Below are positions 1 through 8,419 of a DNA stretch of 64,000 nucleotides, one piece after another. The notes beneath the pieces are model-generated. The model ran no database searches, was not told the origin of the DNA, and worked only from the letters and a program-made list of their open reading frames with translations. The stretch spans positions 1-64,000 of the forward strand of contig NZ_JAMYJR010000050.1 of assembly GCF_024137025.1 (NCBI RefSeq). Reading direction: 5' to 3'. Each line of letters opens with the position of its first letter. Position 1 is the first letter of the stretch. The stretch comes from Paractinoplanes aksuensis (GTDB lineage Bacteria > Actinomycetota > Actinomycetes > Mycobacteriales > Micromonosporaceae). The translations under genes were made by a program, and so were the position numbers.

Positions 1-105
1 CCGCCCCCCCCCCCCCCCCCCCCGCCCCGCCCCCCCCCCGCCCCCCCGCCCCCCCCCCCCCCCCCCCCCCCCGCGCCCCCCCCCCCCCCCCCCCCCCCCA
101 CCGCC
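1..105. repeat. Poly-C low-complexity tract at window start
   Basis: About 100 bases made almost only of C with a few isolated G residues. No coding sense. It does not resemble a Streptomyces-type telomere with its palindromes, so a sequencing or assembly artefact at a contig end is the simplest reading. Between here and the first gene (stop at 492) there is no credible gene; open frames across 130-670 are by-products of high GC and of the repeats below. Confidence 0.8.
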
Positions 106-213
106 GTGTGACTGGCCCTGGTCCGCGTGGCGATCACACAGGTGTCCGGCGGCTCCTGTGGGTGCAACCTGTTTGAAGGAACATGGCTGCCTTCGCGGCG
201 CGCCACCCCGAGG

Positions 214-351
214 GCGCACTTGCTTGGGCGCTGGTGGGAGGGGCGTGGTCGCCTTGGGGGCGCACTTGCTTGGGCGCTGGTGGGAGGGGCGTGGTCGCCT
301 TGGGGGCGCACTCGCTTGGGCGCTGCCGGGAGGGGCGCAGTTGCTTCGGGG
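214..351. repeat. 46-bp tandem repeat, three copies (third diverged)
   Basis: Units begin at 214, 260 and 306. The first two are near-identical 46-mers starting GCGCACTTGCTTGGGCGCTG; the third has drifted. The period is not a multiple of three and the block lies downstream of the TPP enzyme gene stop, so it is not a coding repeat. Function unknown. Confidence 0.85.
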
Positions 352-491
352 CGTAGTTGGTTGGGGTCTCACTTGCCCTGAGGGGCGCGTTGCCGTGGAG
401 CATCGGGGATCAGGGGTTGCATCGTGGTGCGCGGCCACGCTGGTCGCGTGAGGGTGGCGTTTGTACGTGGCCGCGCGGTCGGGGCGGCTTC

Positions 492-2783
492 TTACGAGCT
501 GACAGGGCGTGGGGCCACTACTTCTATGTCGGTGTGTACGTCGATGACGACCGGGCGGTTGGCTGACAGGGCGCGGTCGAGGGCGGGGGCCAGGTCGCGG
601 GGCTTGTCGACGCGGATGCCCAGCGCGCCCATCTCCTCGGCGATGCGGGCGAAGTCGACGTCCCGATAGACCCACATCTCGCGGGACTTCTCCGTGCCCT
701 GGCCGCCGTAGGAGCGGTCGAAGCCGCGTTTGCTCTGGTTGCCGCCGCTGTTGTTGTTGACGACCGTGATGAGGTCGGCCCGGCGGCGGACGGCGGTCTC
801 GATCTCGCCCAGGTGGTAGTACATGCCCGCATCGCCGGTGAACACCACTACCGGGCGCTCGGGGGCGGCGAGCTGGGCGCCTATGCCGGCGGAGAAGGCC
901 CATCCGAGGTGGCCGGCGCTGCGTAGGTAGCCCTGGCCCGGCGCGGTGATGTCGTGGAACTGGGCCATCCACATCCCGGCGTGGCCGGTGTCGGCCACCA
1001 GCACCGCATTGTCGGGCAGTCCGACAGTCAGTTCACCAGCTATACGTTCGGGCCGGATCGGGACGGCGTCGCTGGTCAGCACATCGCGATAGCGGGCCCG
1101 CCAATCGACGCGCAGGCGCTCGACCTCGGCCAGCCACGCTTCCCGCCGTTCCGGGCGGGCCGCGCCCGCTTCCGCACGCGCCCGTTCGTCAAACGTCGGC
1201 GATCGCGTGTCCCGCGTCAGCTGCGCATCCTGCGCTTGCGACTGCACGTCTCGCCCGTGTGACTGCACGTTCAGCGTTCGGGATTGCGCGTCTTGCGCGC
1301 GGGATTGCGCGTCTTGCGCGCGGGATTGCGCGTCTTGCGCGCGGGATTGCGCGTCTTGCGTTCGGGACTGCACGTCTCGCGCGTGTGGCTGCTCGTATCG
1401 CGCGTGCCGCTGTTCCTCGCGTGCGCGGTCCTGTTCTTCGCGTGAGTGGGTCAGGGTGAGCATGCGGGTCAGCGCCAACTTGGCGTCGGCGGCGAGGAAG
1501 GCCCGCAACGGGTAGTTGAGGCCCAGCCGGGACGGTTCGATGTCGATCTGGATGGCTGGGGTGCCTTCCGGGGGCACGGCCCAGAAGTGGGTCGTCATGC
1601 CGCCCGTGCCGGTGCCGATGAAGCACACCAGGTCGGCCCGCGCGACCGCCTGGTTCGCGCACTCGCGGGAGTAGCTGCCCATGACGCCCAACGACAGCGG
1701 GTGCGTACCGGGAATGGCGTCCTTGCCGTTGGCCGACGTCGCGACCGGGATGCGCAGGGCCTCGGCCAGTGCGACCAGCTCGGCGCCCGCGCCGGATGCC
1801 CGCACCCCGCCGCCGGCCACGATGACCGGCCGTTCCGCCGCGGCCAGCAGGCGCAGGATTTGTCGGACGGTCTGATCGTCGGGCAGTGGGCGGATCGGCG
1901 GAACCTGGCCGAATGCCGGCTCGACCAACGGCTCGGCAGTGGTCTCAGCCAGGTCGAGCTGGCCCTCGTTGCCCTGGATCTGTAAGTGCACCGGGCCGGG
2001 CGCGCCCGTGGTGGCGACCCGGAACGCCTGCCGCAGCATGTCGGGCAGCCGACCGGCGTCGTCGACGGTCGCATTGAGCTTGGTGACCGGGTCGAAGGCG
2101 GGCAGATCGTCGATCTCCTGATAGACCCGCCGGAACTTGGTGGCCGGGGACCGTCCGCCGGTCAGCGCGATCACCGGCGAACCGGCCAGGAAGGGCTCAC
2201 GCAGTCCGGCGGCCAGGTTGAGCGCGCCGACCACCTGAGCCGCCGCGATCCCGGGCCGGCCGGAGACCCGGGCGTACCCGTCGGCCATGTAGGCCGCCGA
2301 CTTCTCGCCATGGGTGACGACCCGCTCGATGTGCGGGTGGTGCATCTCGAGCTCGGCCATCGTACGGCGCAGAATGGCCGGCACGTGGAACAGATGCGTC
2401 ACGCCATAGCCGTCGAGCATGTCGGCGATGACCCGAGCGCCCGTCCTGGTCGTCGAACTCCGCGTCGCCCGGCTCCCGGTTGGCCCCGGTGGGTCGTTGT
2501 GGCGTGGCGTCCGACTTCCGGTTGTCCTGGATAAACCCTCGTGACGCGTCGCCTTGCCTTGGGCAGTCGTGCCACGGGCCTCGTGGGGCGTCGCCTGGCC
2601 TTGGGCAGTCGTGGGACGGGCTTCGTGGGGCGTCGCCTGGTCCGGGGTTGTCGTGGGACGGGCCTCGTGGGGCGTCGCCTGGTCCGGGGTTGTCGTGGGA
2701 CGGGCCTCGCTGGGCGGCGCCTGGCTGCTGGTCGTGCTGGGCCGGCCCTCGGGCGCTTCTTTCCGCGCCGGGTCCGGGGTCAT
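492..2783 (-). CDS. Thiamine pyrophosphate enzyme, acetolactate-synthase-like, with repeat-encoded insertions
   Basis: A 763-residue member of the TPP-dependent decarboxylase/carboligase superfamily. The N-terminal pyrimidine-binding domain begins near residue 112; its catalytic glutamate is visible in HGEKSAAYMADGYARV (Glu160). The PP-binding motif starts GDAGM near residue 650 and continues to VVNNNSGG. Family members are normally 550-600 residues; the excess is a Thr/Pro/Gln-rich N-terminal tail (residues 1-111) holding four 14-residue repeats, and an Ala/Gln/Arg/Ser heptad-repeat insert (about 448-530) between the central and C-terminal domains. The start ATG at 2783 overlaps the stop of the upstream decarboxylase (ATGA), so translation is probably coupled. 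Last gene of a gntR-CMD-TPP transcription unit. Substrate unknown; it could be a 2-oxoacid decarboxylase or a benzoylformate-decarboxylase-like enzyme rather than a true acetolactate synthase. Confidence 0.88.
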   Translation of the reverse strand: MTPDPARKEAPEGRPSTTSSQAPPSEARPTTTPDQATPHEARPTTTPDQATPHEARPTTAQGQATPHEARGTTAQGKATRHEGLSRTTGSRTPRHNDPPGPTGSRATRSSTTRTGARVIADMLDGYGVTHLFHVPAILRRTMAELEMHHPHIERVVTHGEKSAAYMADGYARVSGRPGIAAAQVVGALNLAAGLREPFLAGSPVIALTGGRSPATKFRRVYQEIDDLPAFDPVTKLNATVDDAGRLPDMLRQAFRVATTGAPGPVHLQIQGNEGQLDLAETTAEPLVEPAFGQVPPIRPLPDDQTVRQILRLLAAAERPVIVAGGGVRASGAGAELVALAEALRIPVATSANGKDAIPGTHPLSLGVMGSYSRECANQAVARADLVCFIGTGTGGMTTHFWAVPPEGTPAIQIDIEPSRLGLNYPLRAFLAADAKLALTRMLTLTHSREEQDRAREEQRHARYEQPHARDVQSRTQDAQSRAQDAQSRAQDAQSRAQDAQSRTLNVQSHGRDVQSQAQDAQLTRDTRSPTFDERARAEAGAARPERREAWLAEVERLRVDWRARYRDVLTSDAVPIRPERIAGELTVGLPDNAVLVADTGHAGMWMAQFHDITAPGQGYLRSAGHLGWAFSAGIGAQLAAPERPVVVFTGDAGMYYHLGEIETAVRRRADLITVVNNNSGGNQSKRGFDRSYGGQGTEKSREMWVYRDVDFARIAEEMGALGIRVDKPRDLAPALDRALSANRPVVIDVHTDIEVVAPRPVSS
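1195..1440 (-). repeat. 21-bp minisatellite encoding QDAQSRA heptads
   Basis: Near-perfect 21-bp units start at 1279, 1300, 1321 and 1342, with degenerate units on both sides. In the minus-strand reading frame each unit is seven residues, QDAQSRA. The block sits in the linker between the central and C-terminal domains of the TPP enzyme and leaves its reading frame open. Confidence 0.88.
2541..2708 (-). repeat. 42-bp minisatellite encoding 14-residue EARPTTTPDQATPH units
   Basis: Four tandem units (residues 26-39, 40-53, 54-67 and 68-81 of the TPP enzyme) of 42 bp, hence in frame. The two units nearest the start codon are the most alike and the most distal one has drifted. They encode a Thr/Pro-rich, probably disordered N-terminal extension. 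Confidence 0.88.
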
Positions 2784-3193
2784 CCGGCGACGATTCCGGC
2801 CGGCTGGTTCTCCTCGCGCCACTCGGTGATGGCCCGCTCGGCCAGGCGGAACGCCTCCAGGGCGGCGGGAGCGCCGCAATAGGCGGCGGTCTGCAGCAGC
2901 ACCTCTTGGATGTCGGCCTCGGTGCAGCCGTTGTTCAGCGCGCCCCGCACGTGCACCGAGAACTCGTGCGGCCGGTTCAGCGCGGTGAGCATGGCCAGGT
3001 TGAGCAGGCTGCGGGTGCGGCGGTCGAGGCCCGGCCGCGACCAGACGTCACCCCAGCAGCTGGCCGTGACGTACTCCTGGATGACGCGGGTGAACTCGGT
3101 GGCCTTCAGCATGGACCGGTCGACGTGGGCGTCCCCCAGAACTTCACGCCGGACCCGGTTGCCGCGCTCGAGCCGGCTGTCGTCAACACTCAT
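2780..3193 (-). CDS. Carboxymuconolactone decarboxylase family protein
   Basis: 137 residues, the usual size for a stand-alone gamma-carboxymuconolactone decarboxylase (PcaC-like). The family core is clear: LDRRTRSLLNLAMLTALNRP, then HVRGALNNGCTEADIQEVLL and AAYCGAPAALEAFRLAE. Known members decarboxylate 4-carboxymuconolactone in the protocatechuate route or act as related AhpD-fold enzymes; no other pca genes are here, so the substrate is open. The start at 3193 has a strong AGGAG-type ribosome site a few bases upstream. It follows the GntR gene on the same strand, with an operator-like site in the gap, and overlaps the TPP enzyme start (ATGA). Confidence 0.88.
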   Translation of the reverse strand: MSVDDSRLERGNRVRREVLGDAHVDRSMLKATEFTRVIQEYVTASCWGDVWSRPGLDRRTRSLLNLAMLTALNRPHEFSVHVRGALNNGCTEADIQEVLLQTAAYCGAPAALEAFRLAERAITEWREENQPAGIVAG

Positions 3194-3231
3194 GGACCGC
3201 TCCTGTCTCCTGCCGATGGGGCAGGGACAGC

Positions 3232-3246
3232 GTACGACGGTCATAC
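3232..3246. promoter_or_regulatory. Operator-like inverted repeat GTACGAC-G-GTCATAC
   Basis: Two 7-base arms around a single G with one mismatch, in the gap between the GntR gene stop and the decarboxylase start. It shares the GTATGAC half-site (minus strand) with sites at 4034-4048 and 10761-10775, so it may be bound by the GntR protein encoded at 3291-3962. Confidence 0.4.
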
Positions 3247-3290
3247 AATCTTGAGAAGTGTGATCAAGCCCCGAACGGTGATGCCGAGCG

Positions 3291-3962
3291 CTATTCCTGC
3301 TGGGCCAGCGCCTGAAGTCCGGCCTCGCAAGCCTGCTCGACGTGCCGGGCGCAGGCGGCCGCGGTCGCCTCGGCGTCGCTCGCGTTGACGGCGCGGACGA
3401 TGTCGTTGAGCTCCTCGACGCTGTGGGCCAGGCGGCCCGGCACCGACATCGACAGCGAGCGCAGCACGCTGACCCGGGCGTGCAGGCTGCTGACGACCGA
3501 CTTGAGGGCGTCGTTGCCACCGCCCTGGAAGAGCACGTCGTAGAACGCGTCCTTGGCGGCCAGGATGGGCTGGCCCTTGGCGGCCGTGCGGTCGACCTTC
3601 TCGAAGGCGCGCTGCAACGCCTTGCGGTCGGCATCGCTCGCGTTCAGCACGAAGAGGCGGCCGGCGAGTGCCTCCAGGGCCGAGCGCACTTGATAGAGCT
3701 GGCGGGCCTCTTCGGCGCTGACGCTGGTGACGACCGTGCCCTTGTTGGGGATGGCCGTCACCAGGCCCTCGGCCGTAAGCTCGCGCAGCGCCTCGCGCAC
3801 GCTGGTGCGGGACACCCCGGTCATCTCGACCAGCTCCCGCTCGATCAGGCGTTGACCGGGAACCAGCTTGCGGTCCAGGATCGCCTGCCGCAGGTTGTCG
3901 GTCACCTGGGAGCGGATGAGGGCCGGAGCCCGCTCGACGCGCAACACGTTGGCCTCTGCCAC
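3291..3962 (-). CDS. GntR-family transcriptional regulator (FCD/FadR subfamily)
   Basis: 223 residues. The N-terminal winged helix spans about 15-80 with the typical ERELVEMTGVSRTSVREALR recognition helix, followed by an all-helical ligand-binding domain of FCD type (about 90-215). FCD regulators usually sense small organic acids and repress neighbouring catabolic genes. The gene is divergent from the aldolase gene at 4084, with an inverted repeat at 4031-4051 between them, and is first in line with the decarboxylase and TPP enzyme downstream on its own strand. Likely local regulator of both units. Confidence 0.92.
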   Translation of the reverse strand: MAEANVLRVERAPALIRSQVTDNLRQAILDRKLVPGQRLIERELVEMTGVSRTSVREALRELTAEGLVTAIPNKGTVVTSVSAEEARQLYQVRSALEALAGRLFVLNASDADRKALQRAFEKVDRTAAKGQPILAAKDAFYDVLFQGGGNDALKSVVSSLHARVSVLRSLSMSVPGRLAHSVEELNDIVRAVNASDAEATAAACARHVEQACEAGLQALAQQE

Positions 3963-4030
3963 CGGTCCTCCTTTGTGTGTTTGTCCGACATCTTATCGAG
4001 GTGGTCCAGCCCGCCTCATCGTTGTTTCAA

Positions 4031-4051
4031 ATCGTATGACGATGATACGAT
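4031..4051. promoter_or_regulatory. Palindrome ATCGTAT-N7-ATACGAT in divergent promoter
   Basis: Perfect 7-base inverted arms with a 7-base spacer, between gntR (start 3962) and the aldolase gene (start 4084). The left part contains GTATGAC, also found in the other two candidate sites. Position and symmetry fit a FadR-subfamily GntR operator. Confidence 0.5.
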
Positions 4052-4083
4052 CCCGAAACCCAAAACCCCTCGTGAGGAGCGTC

Positions 4084-4845
4084 ATGGCGCGCTTGGGATT
4101 CGCTCGCAGACTGGCCGAGGCCGATCGTTGCCTGGTCGGCACCTGGCTCAAGATCCCGGCCCTGGAGCCGGTCGAGATCCTGGCCGACGCCGGCTTCGAC
4201 TACCTCGTCATCGACCAGGAACACGCCCCGCTCACCCTCGAATTCGCCTACCAGGCGACCGTGGTCGCCCAGGGCGCGGGGATGTCGGTGCTCGTGCGGG
4301 TCCCCGATCGCAGCGGCAGCCACCTGCAGCGCCTGCTCGACTCCGGCGTCGACGGCATCCTCGTGCCCCGGGTGACCACCGTCGAGGAGGCGTCGGCCGC
4401 CGCCCGGCAGATGCTCTTCTCACCCGGCGGCGACCGTGGGCTGGGCACGACCTCCCGCGCCGGTCGCTGGGGCGGCCTGTCCCGCCAGGAATACCTGCGC
4501 TTCGGCGACGAAGAGGTGATGCGGGCCGTGCAACTGGAGGATCGCGGGGTGCTCGAGCAGGTCGAGCAGGTGCTCGACGTGCCCGGCCTCAACGGCGTCT
4601 TCCTGGGGATGGGCGACCTCGGGTTGTCCACCGGCCGGCCCGGCTCCGATCCCGAGATCCAGAAACTGGTCGACCGCCTGCTGTCCGCGGCCCGAGCGCG
4701 CAGCATCCCGGCCGGCACCGCCGTCCAGACCGCGGCCCAGGCCCGCCAGGCCGCCGATCGCGGCTACTCGTACGTGATGGTCAGCAACGACACCAGCTTG
4801 CTCCGGTCCGCCGCGACGTCCGCGGTGGCCGAGTTCCGCGCTTGA
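4084..4845 (+). CDS. HpcH/HpaI-family aldolase
   Basis: 253 residues, the normal length. The class II pyruvate aldolase barrel is recognised from GTWLKIPALEPVEILADAGF, the metal/substrate segment VIDQEHAPL, LVRVPDRSG (conserved Arg) and DGILVPRVTTVEEA, then GVFLGMGDLG. Known relatives cleave 4-hydroxy-2-oxoacids to pyruvate plus an aldehyde (HpcH, GarL) with a divalent metal. The ATG at 4084 has a GAGGAG ribosome site about 8 bases upstream. First gene of the aldolase-cupin-monooxygenase run; downstream gaps of 17 and 2 bases indicate an operon. Confidence 0.9.
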   Translation: MARLGFARRLAEADRCLVGTWLKIPALEPVEILADAGFDYLVIDQEHAPLTLEFAYQATVVAQGAGMSVLVRVPDRSGSHLQRLLDSGVDGILVPRVTTVEEASAAARQMLFSPGGDRGLGTTSRAGRWGGLSRQEYLRFGDEEVMRAVQLEDRGVLEQVEQVLDVPGLNGVFLGMGDLGLSTGRPGSDPEIQKLVDRLLSAARARSIPAGTAVQTAAQARQAADRGYSYVMVSNDTSLLRSAATSAVAEFRA

Positions 4846-4862
4846 GTGAGGAGAACCCCCGC

Positions 4863-5768
4863 ATGGCGTTCGACAAAGGCGATCTACGTTCCACCCTGCC
4901 GTCCGGCGCGGCCACGGCGCCGGTCCCCGAACGGTTCTCCGGTTCCGAGCACGTCCAGTTCCGCGATCTCGCCCCGGTCGAGAAGGGCGACGGCGTCTCG
5001 ACCTGGTACGCCCGCGGCCAGAACTTCGTGGTCGGCTACTCCGAGCTCGACGGCACGGCCACGTTCAGCCGCACCGACCAGCCCGACGAGTACGTGGTGC
5101 TGCTGGCCGACGACACGCTCAGCGCCACCGTCGGCGAGGTCACGGCCTCGGGCAAGACGATGATTGTCGTACCGCCCGGCGATAGTACGGTCACGGTGAC
5201 CGGGCAGGGCCGGGTGCTGCGCCTGCTGACCACGCGGTCGTCCGACATCGCCGACCTGGCCGCCAACTCCGCCTCGTACGCGGAAAGGCATGAGAACATC
5301 ACGGATTTCCAGCCCTGGCCCGAACCGGTCGGCGGCTACCGCATCCGCACCTACGACCTGAACGTCGAACCGTTGAAGAACCCGCCGTTCCGGCTCTACC
5401 GCTGCACGACGTTCATGGTGAACTTCATCGACCCCAAGCAGGGCCCGCGCGACCCGTCGAAGATGTCGCCGCACAAGCACGACGACTTCGAACAGTGCTC
5501 GATCGTGCTCGAGGGCGAATACATCCACCACATCCGCTGGCCGTGGACGACCAACAAGGCCAACTGGCGCGAGGACGAGCACCAGCGGGTCGTCGCGCCG
5601 TCGGTCACCGTCATCCCGCCGCCCTCGCTGCACACCAGCGAGGCGGTCAGCGCCGGCACGAACCACCTGATCGACGTGTTCAGCCCGCCCCGCGCCGACT
5701 TCTCGGCCATGGAGGGCTGGGTGTTCAACGCCGCCGACTACCCGGCGCCCTCCGCGCAGGCGAGCTGA
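4863..5768 (+). CDS. Two-domain cupin-fold protein, function unknown
   Basis: 301 residues. The second half shows a cupin metal site: HKHDDFEQCSIVLEGEYIHH (near residues 204-223) with the usual two histidines and a glutamate, then a later histidine in PPPSLHTSEAV. The first half looks like a decayed cupin barrel without the metal ligands. Bicupins in catabolic operons are often dioxygenases or sugar-acid isomerases, but no specific signature decides this. Start chosen at the ATG preceded by GTGAGGAG. It lies between the aldolase and the flavin monooxygenase and is presumably co-transcribed. Confidence 0.7.
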   Translation: MAFDKGDLRSTLPSGAATAPVPERFSGSEHVQFRDLAPVEKGDGVSTWYARGQNFVVGYSELDGTATFSRTDQPDEYVVLLADDTLSATVGEVTASGKTMIVVPPGDSTVTVTGQGRVLRLLTTRSSDIADLAANSASYAERHENITDFQPWPEPVGGYRIRTYDLNVEPLKNPPFRLYRCTTFMVNFIDPKQGPRDPSKMSPHKHDDFEQCSIVLEGEYIHHIRWPWTTNKANWREDEHQRVVAPSVTVIPPPSLHTSEAVSAGTNHLIDVFSPPRADFSAMEGWVFNAADYPAPSAQAS

Positions 5769-5770
5769 GC

Positions 5771-7225
5771 ATGCGGGTAGCGATTATCGGCGCCGGCCTG
5801 GGCGGCATAGCGGCCGCGGTGAAACTGAAGAAGAGCACCCGGGCCGAGTTCGTCATCTTCGAGCAGTCGGCCGGCGTCGGCGGCACCTGGTACGACAACC
5901 GGTACCCGGGCTGCGAGGTCGACGTGCACTCGCACGCGTACTCGTTCTCGTTCCTCAAGTACGACTGGAAGCGCACGCATGCGACCCAGCCCGAGCTGCT
6001 GGCGTACGCCGAGCACGTGGTCGAGCGGTTCGGCCTGACCCCGCACCTGCGGCTCAACACGCGGGTCACCGATCTGGCCTGGGAAGAGTCGACTTCGACC
6101 TACACGCTGTCGACCTCGGACGGTGACACCCACGAGTTCGACGTCGTCATCTCGGCCCTGGGCCTGCTCAGCGTGCCACGTTACCCGGAGTGGCCCGGCC
6201 TCGACACGTTCGCCGGCCCGTGCTTCCACACCTCGCGCTGGGAGGAGCACGACCTCACCGGCAAGTCCGTCGCCGTGGTCGGCACCGGCTCGACCGCCGT
6301 GCAGATCATCCCGTCCATCGCGCCCGTCGCCGGGCAGGTCCACGTCTTCCAGCGCGAACCGGGCTGGGTCGAACCGAAGAACGAGCGCGAGTACACGGCC
6401 CGCGAGCGGTGGATGTTCCGCAACGTTCCGCTGTTGCAACGCGTACACCGGGCTCGGATCTTTCATCAAGGCAACAAGCGGTTCAAGGGGTACGACGTGA
6501 AGTCCCGCCGCCAGCGCCGGATGCGCGCGGTGTGCGAGCGGTTCATCGCCGGCAGCATCAGCGATCCGCAGACGCGGGCCGCCGTCACACCCGGCTACCC
6601 GTGGGGTTGCAAGCGCCCGGTGCTGTCGTCGACGTTCTATCCCGCGCTCAACCGCGACAACGTCGAACTGGTGCCGCACGCGGTGACAAAGGTGACGCCG
6701 ACCGGGGTGGTCGACTCGACCGGCACCACGCGCGACATCGACGTGCTGATCCTGAGCACCGGTTTCCAGCCCACGAAGTTCCTGGCCGGGCTGGACGTCA
6801 AGGGCCGCGACGGGCGCAGCATCCACGACGTGTGGCGCGAGCGGGCCAGCGCGTTCCTCGGAATCACGGTGCCCGGCTTCCCGAACTTCTTCATTCTGTA
6901 CGGGCCCAACACCAACGGCGGTGTGTCGGTGATCGCGCAGCTCGAGCGCCAGGCCGAGGTCATGGTCGGGGCGGTGCGCCGGATGGAACGGGCCCGCCAC
7001 GCGAGCGTCGACACGTCACCCGACGCCACGCGGCGCTTCATCGACTGGGTCGACCGGCGGCTGGCGAGCAGCGCGTCGGCCATGAACTCGGGGTGCCACA
7101 ACTACTACCACGACCCGTCCGGCCACAACGTTACGCAGTGGCCGGCCGGTCATCTCGCCTACGCCGTGGCGACCCGCGTCCTCGCGCGCTTCGGGCTGCG
7201 TACGGGAAATTCGGTCAGCCGTTGA
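5771..7225 (+). CDS. Flavin-dependent monooxygenase, Baeyer-Villiger type
   Basis: 484 residues. FAD-binding GAGLGG lies at the extreme N-terminus (from residue 6), and the NADPH-binding Rossmann motif VVGTGSTAVQ in the middle. Between them is FAGPCFHTSRW (near residue 147), which fits the Baeyer-Villiger fingerprint FxGxxxHxxxW. Members insert oxygen next to a ketone to give an ester or lactone, or N-hydroxylate. It starts two bases after the cupin stop. A lactone-forming step would fit the lactonase-fold and CMD-like proteins nearby (inference). The 3' end overlaps the convergent lipoprotein gene by 11 bp. Confidence 0.9.
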   Translation: MRVAIIGAGLGGIAAAVKLKKSTRAEFVIFEQSAGVGGTWYDNRYPGCEVDVHSHAYSFSFLKYDWKRTHATQPELLAYAEHVVERFGLTPHLRLNTRVTDLAWEESTSTYTLSTSDGDTHEFDVVISALGLLSVPRYPEWPGLDTFAGPCFHTSRWEEHDLTGKSVAVVGTGSTAVQIIPSIAPVAGQVHVFQREPGWVEPKNEREYTARERWMFRNVPLLQRVHRARIFHQGNKRFKGYDVKSRRQRRMRAVCERFIAGSISDPQTRAAVTPGYPWGCKRPVLSSTFYPALNRDNVELVPHAVTKVTPTGVVDSTGTTRDIDVLILSTGFQPTKFLAGLDVKGRDGRSIHDVWRERASAFLGITVPGFPNFFILYGPNTNGGVSVIAQLERQAEVMVGAVRRMERARHASVDTSPDATRRFIDWVDRRLASSASAMNSGCHNYYHDPSGHNVTQWPAGHLAYAVATRVLARFGLRTGNSVSR

Positions 7226-7835
7226 TTTTGAGGCTGCTCTTCGCCAGCTCGTAGGCGGGGAGCATGTCCTCGTACTCGCCGCTGTCGAAGCTGTCGAGCG
7301 AGACGGTGACCAGGCCCTTCCCGGTCGGCACGAGGAAGGCCCGCTCGGGCTCCAACTCGTCGTCGAGCTGGCTCTTCTGCTCGTAGACGACCTCGAGCCC
7401 GGGCTGCCCGCCGATCTGGACCTCGGTGAAGACCGGCTTGAGAGCTCGGTCACCGATGAACGCGGTCAGGCCGGCGCGGGGATCCGCGGTCTTGCCGGTC
7501 CACACCCGCAGGAAGCCGATCAGCCCGGCCGGTTTGGCGTCGACCTCGCAGGCCATCGTCATCGGGCCCCGCTGGGCCAGAGCGGCGAACAGCTCGTCGT
7601 CCTCGTCCATCTTCACGGCCTTGGCCGTCCAGTCCTCGGCAGTGCCGAACGTGACCGGCAGCGTGCAGGCGCTGTCGGCCGCCCCGACCCGGGCCGCCTC
7701 GGGTGCGCCGGCCGCGGCGGGGGAAGCGGAGGGCTGGGCGGGCGGCTGCTCCGCGTCATCGCCCTGGCAGGCGCCCAGAAAGAGGGCGGCGGCAGCGAGG
7801 GCGGCGACGGGGCTCGTACGGGTTGGAGGTCTCAC
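7215..7835 (-). CDS. Lipoprotein of unknown function
   Basis: 206 residues with a lipoprotein signal peptide: a short basic start, a hydrophobic core and lipobox LGAC with Cys at residue 23. An Ala/Pro/Ser-rich linker follows to about residue 50, then a globular domain with two cysteines (CTLP and MACEV) that could pair outside the membrane. The fold looks like the DUF3558-type actinobacterial surface lipoproteins, but I cannot assign it firmly. It is convergent with, and overlaps the end of, the monooxygenase gene, so it is not part of that operon. Confidence 0.8.
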   Translation of the reverse strand: MRPPTRTSPVAALAAAALFLGACQGDDAEQPPAQPSASPAAAGAPEAARVGAADSACTLPVTFGTAEDWTAKAVKMDEDDELFAALAQRGPMTMACEVDAKPAGLIGFLRVWTGKTADPRAGLTAFIGDRALKPVFTEVQIGGQPGLEVVYEQKSQLDDELEPERAFLVPTGKGLVTVSLDSFDSGEYEDMLPAYELAKSSLKING

Positions 7836-7889
7836 GAGGTCGAGAGTGTACGGGCCGCCGCGGCCCCTGTCCGCCCCGCCCGAACGGGG

Positions 7890-7919
7890 TTGATCTTGTC
7901 GTCTTGCTTTGATTACTGT
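7890..7919 (+). promoter_or_regulatory. Candidate SigA-type promoter, leaderless start
   Basis: TTGATC at 7890-7895 and TACTGT at 7914-7919 with an 18-base spacer. The -10 box ends 8 bases before the GTG at 7928, so transcription would begin at or within a base or two of the start codon, supporting GTG 7928 over the in-frame ATG at 7937. Confidence 0.4.
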
Positions 7920-7927
7920 CTCGGCCC

Positions 7928-8419
7928 GTGATCCGAATGCGAGTTCTCCCCGCCGTGCTGATCGGCGTTTCTCTGATGGCCCTGACCGCCTGTGGCGGCG
8001 ACGACACCACGGCCGCGCCCGCTCCGGCGCCGACCACGGCGGCTGCCCCGGCCGCGACCGACGAAGCGGCTGCGCCCGCTGACGGCCCGGCCCCGGACGA
8101 CAAGAAGCTGTGCACGGAGGCCGCGGCGGCCGCCAAGAAGATGACGGCCGACCTGGTCGAGGTCATGAAGGCGAGCCAGGGCGAGATGCCCACCGCCGAG
8201 ATGAAGAAGATCCTGGCCGGGCTCGGTGACGACCTGACCAAGGTGGCGGGGAGCAGCGACAGCGAGGTCGGGGCGGCCATCAAGGACTTCGCGGCCAAGT
8301 CGACCGAGGCGGCGGCCGCGGCCGACCCGGTGACCGCGACCGACAACGAGGGCTACGAGCAGTCGGGCAAGGACATCAACGCCGCCTGCAAGACCGCCGG
8401 AGTCAAGGTCAACTTCTGA
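7928..8419 (+). CDS. Small lipoprotein, Ala-rich helical
   Basis: 163 residues beginning at GTG (an in-frame ATG lies nine bases on). Lipobox LTAC gives the lipidated Cys near residue 21. A Thr/Ala/Pro linker runs to about 58 and is followed by an alanine/lysine-rich, mostly helical domain. No catalytic motif. It is divergent from the other lipoprotein gene at 7835; the two share architecture (lipobox, low-complexity linker, small domain) but not evident sequence. Function unknown; a cell-envelope role is inferred only from the signal. Confidence 0.8.
   Translation: MIRMRVLPAVLIGVSLMALTACGGDDTTAAPAPAPTTAAAPAATDEAAAPADGPAPDDKKLCTEAAAAAKKMTADLVEVMKASQGEMPTAEMKKILAGLGDDLTKVAGSSDSEVGAAIKDFAAKSTEAAAAADPVTATDNEGYEQSGKDINAACKTAGVKVNF

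Noticed and set aside
1..105. Linear-replicon telomere
   Set aside because: No palindromes or known telomere motif, only a C run.
127..669. Several overlapping open frames downstream of the TPP gene
   Set aside because: They run through the 46-bp repeat and the antisense of the TPP gene, have no family resemblance and arise from GC-biased codons.
1195..1440. 21-bp repeat as a CRISPR array
   Set aside because: Units are directly contiguous without unique spacers and code for heptads in frame.
2541..2708. 42-bp repeat as a CRISPR or regulatory array
   Set aside because: No spacers, inside a coding frame, period a multiple of three.
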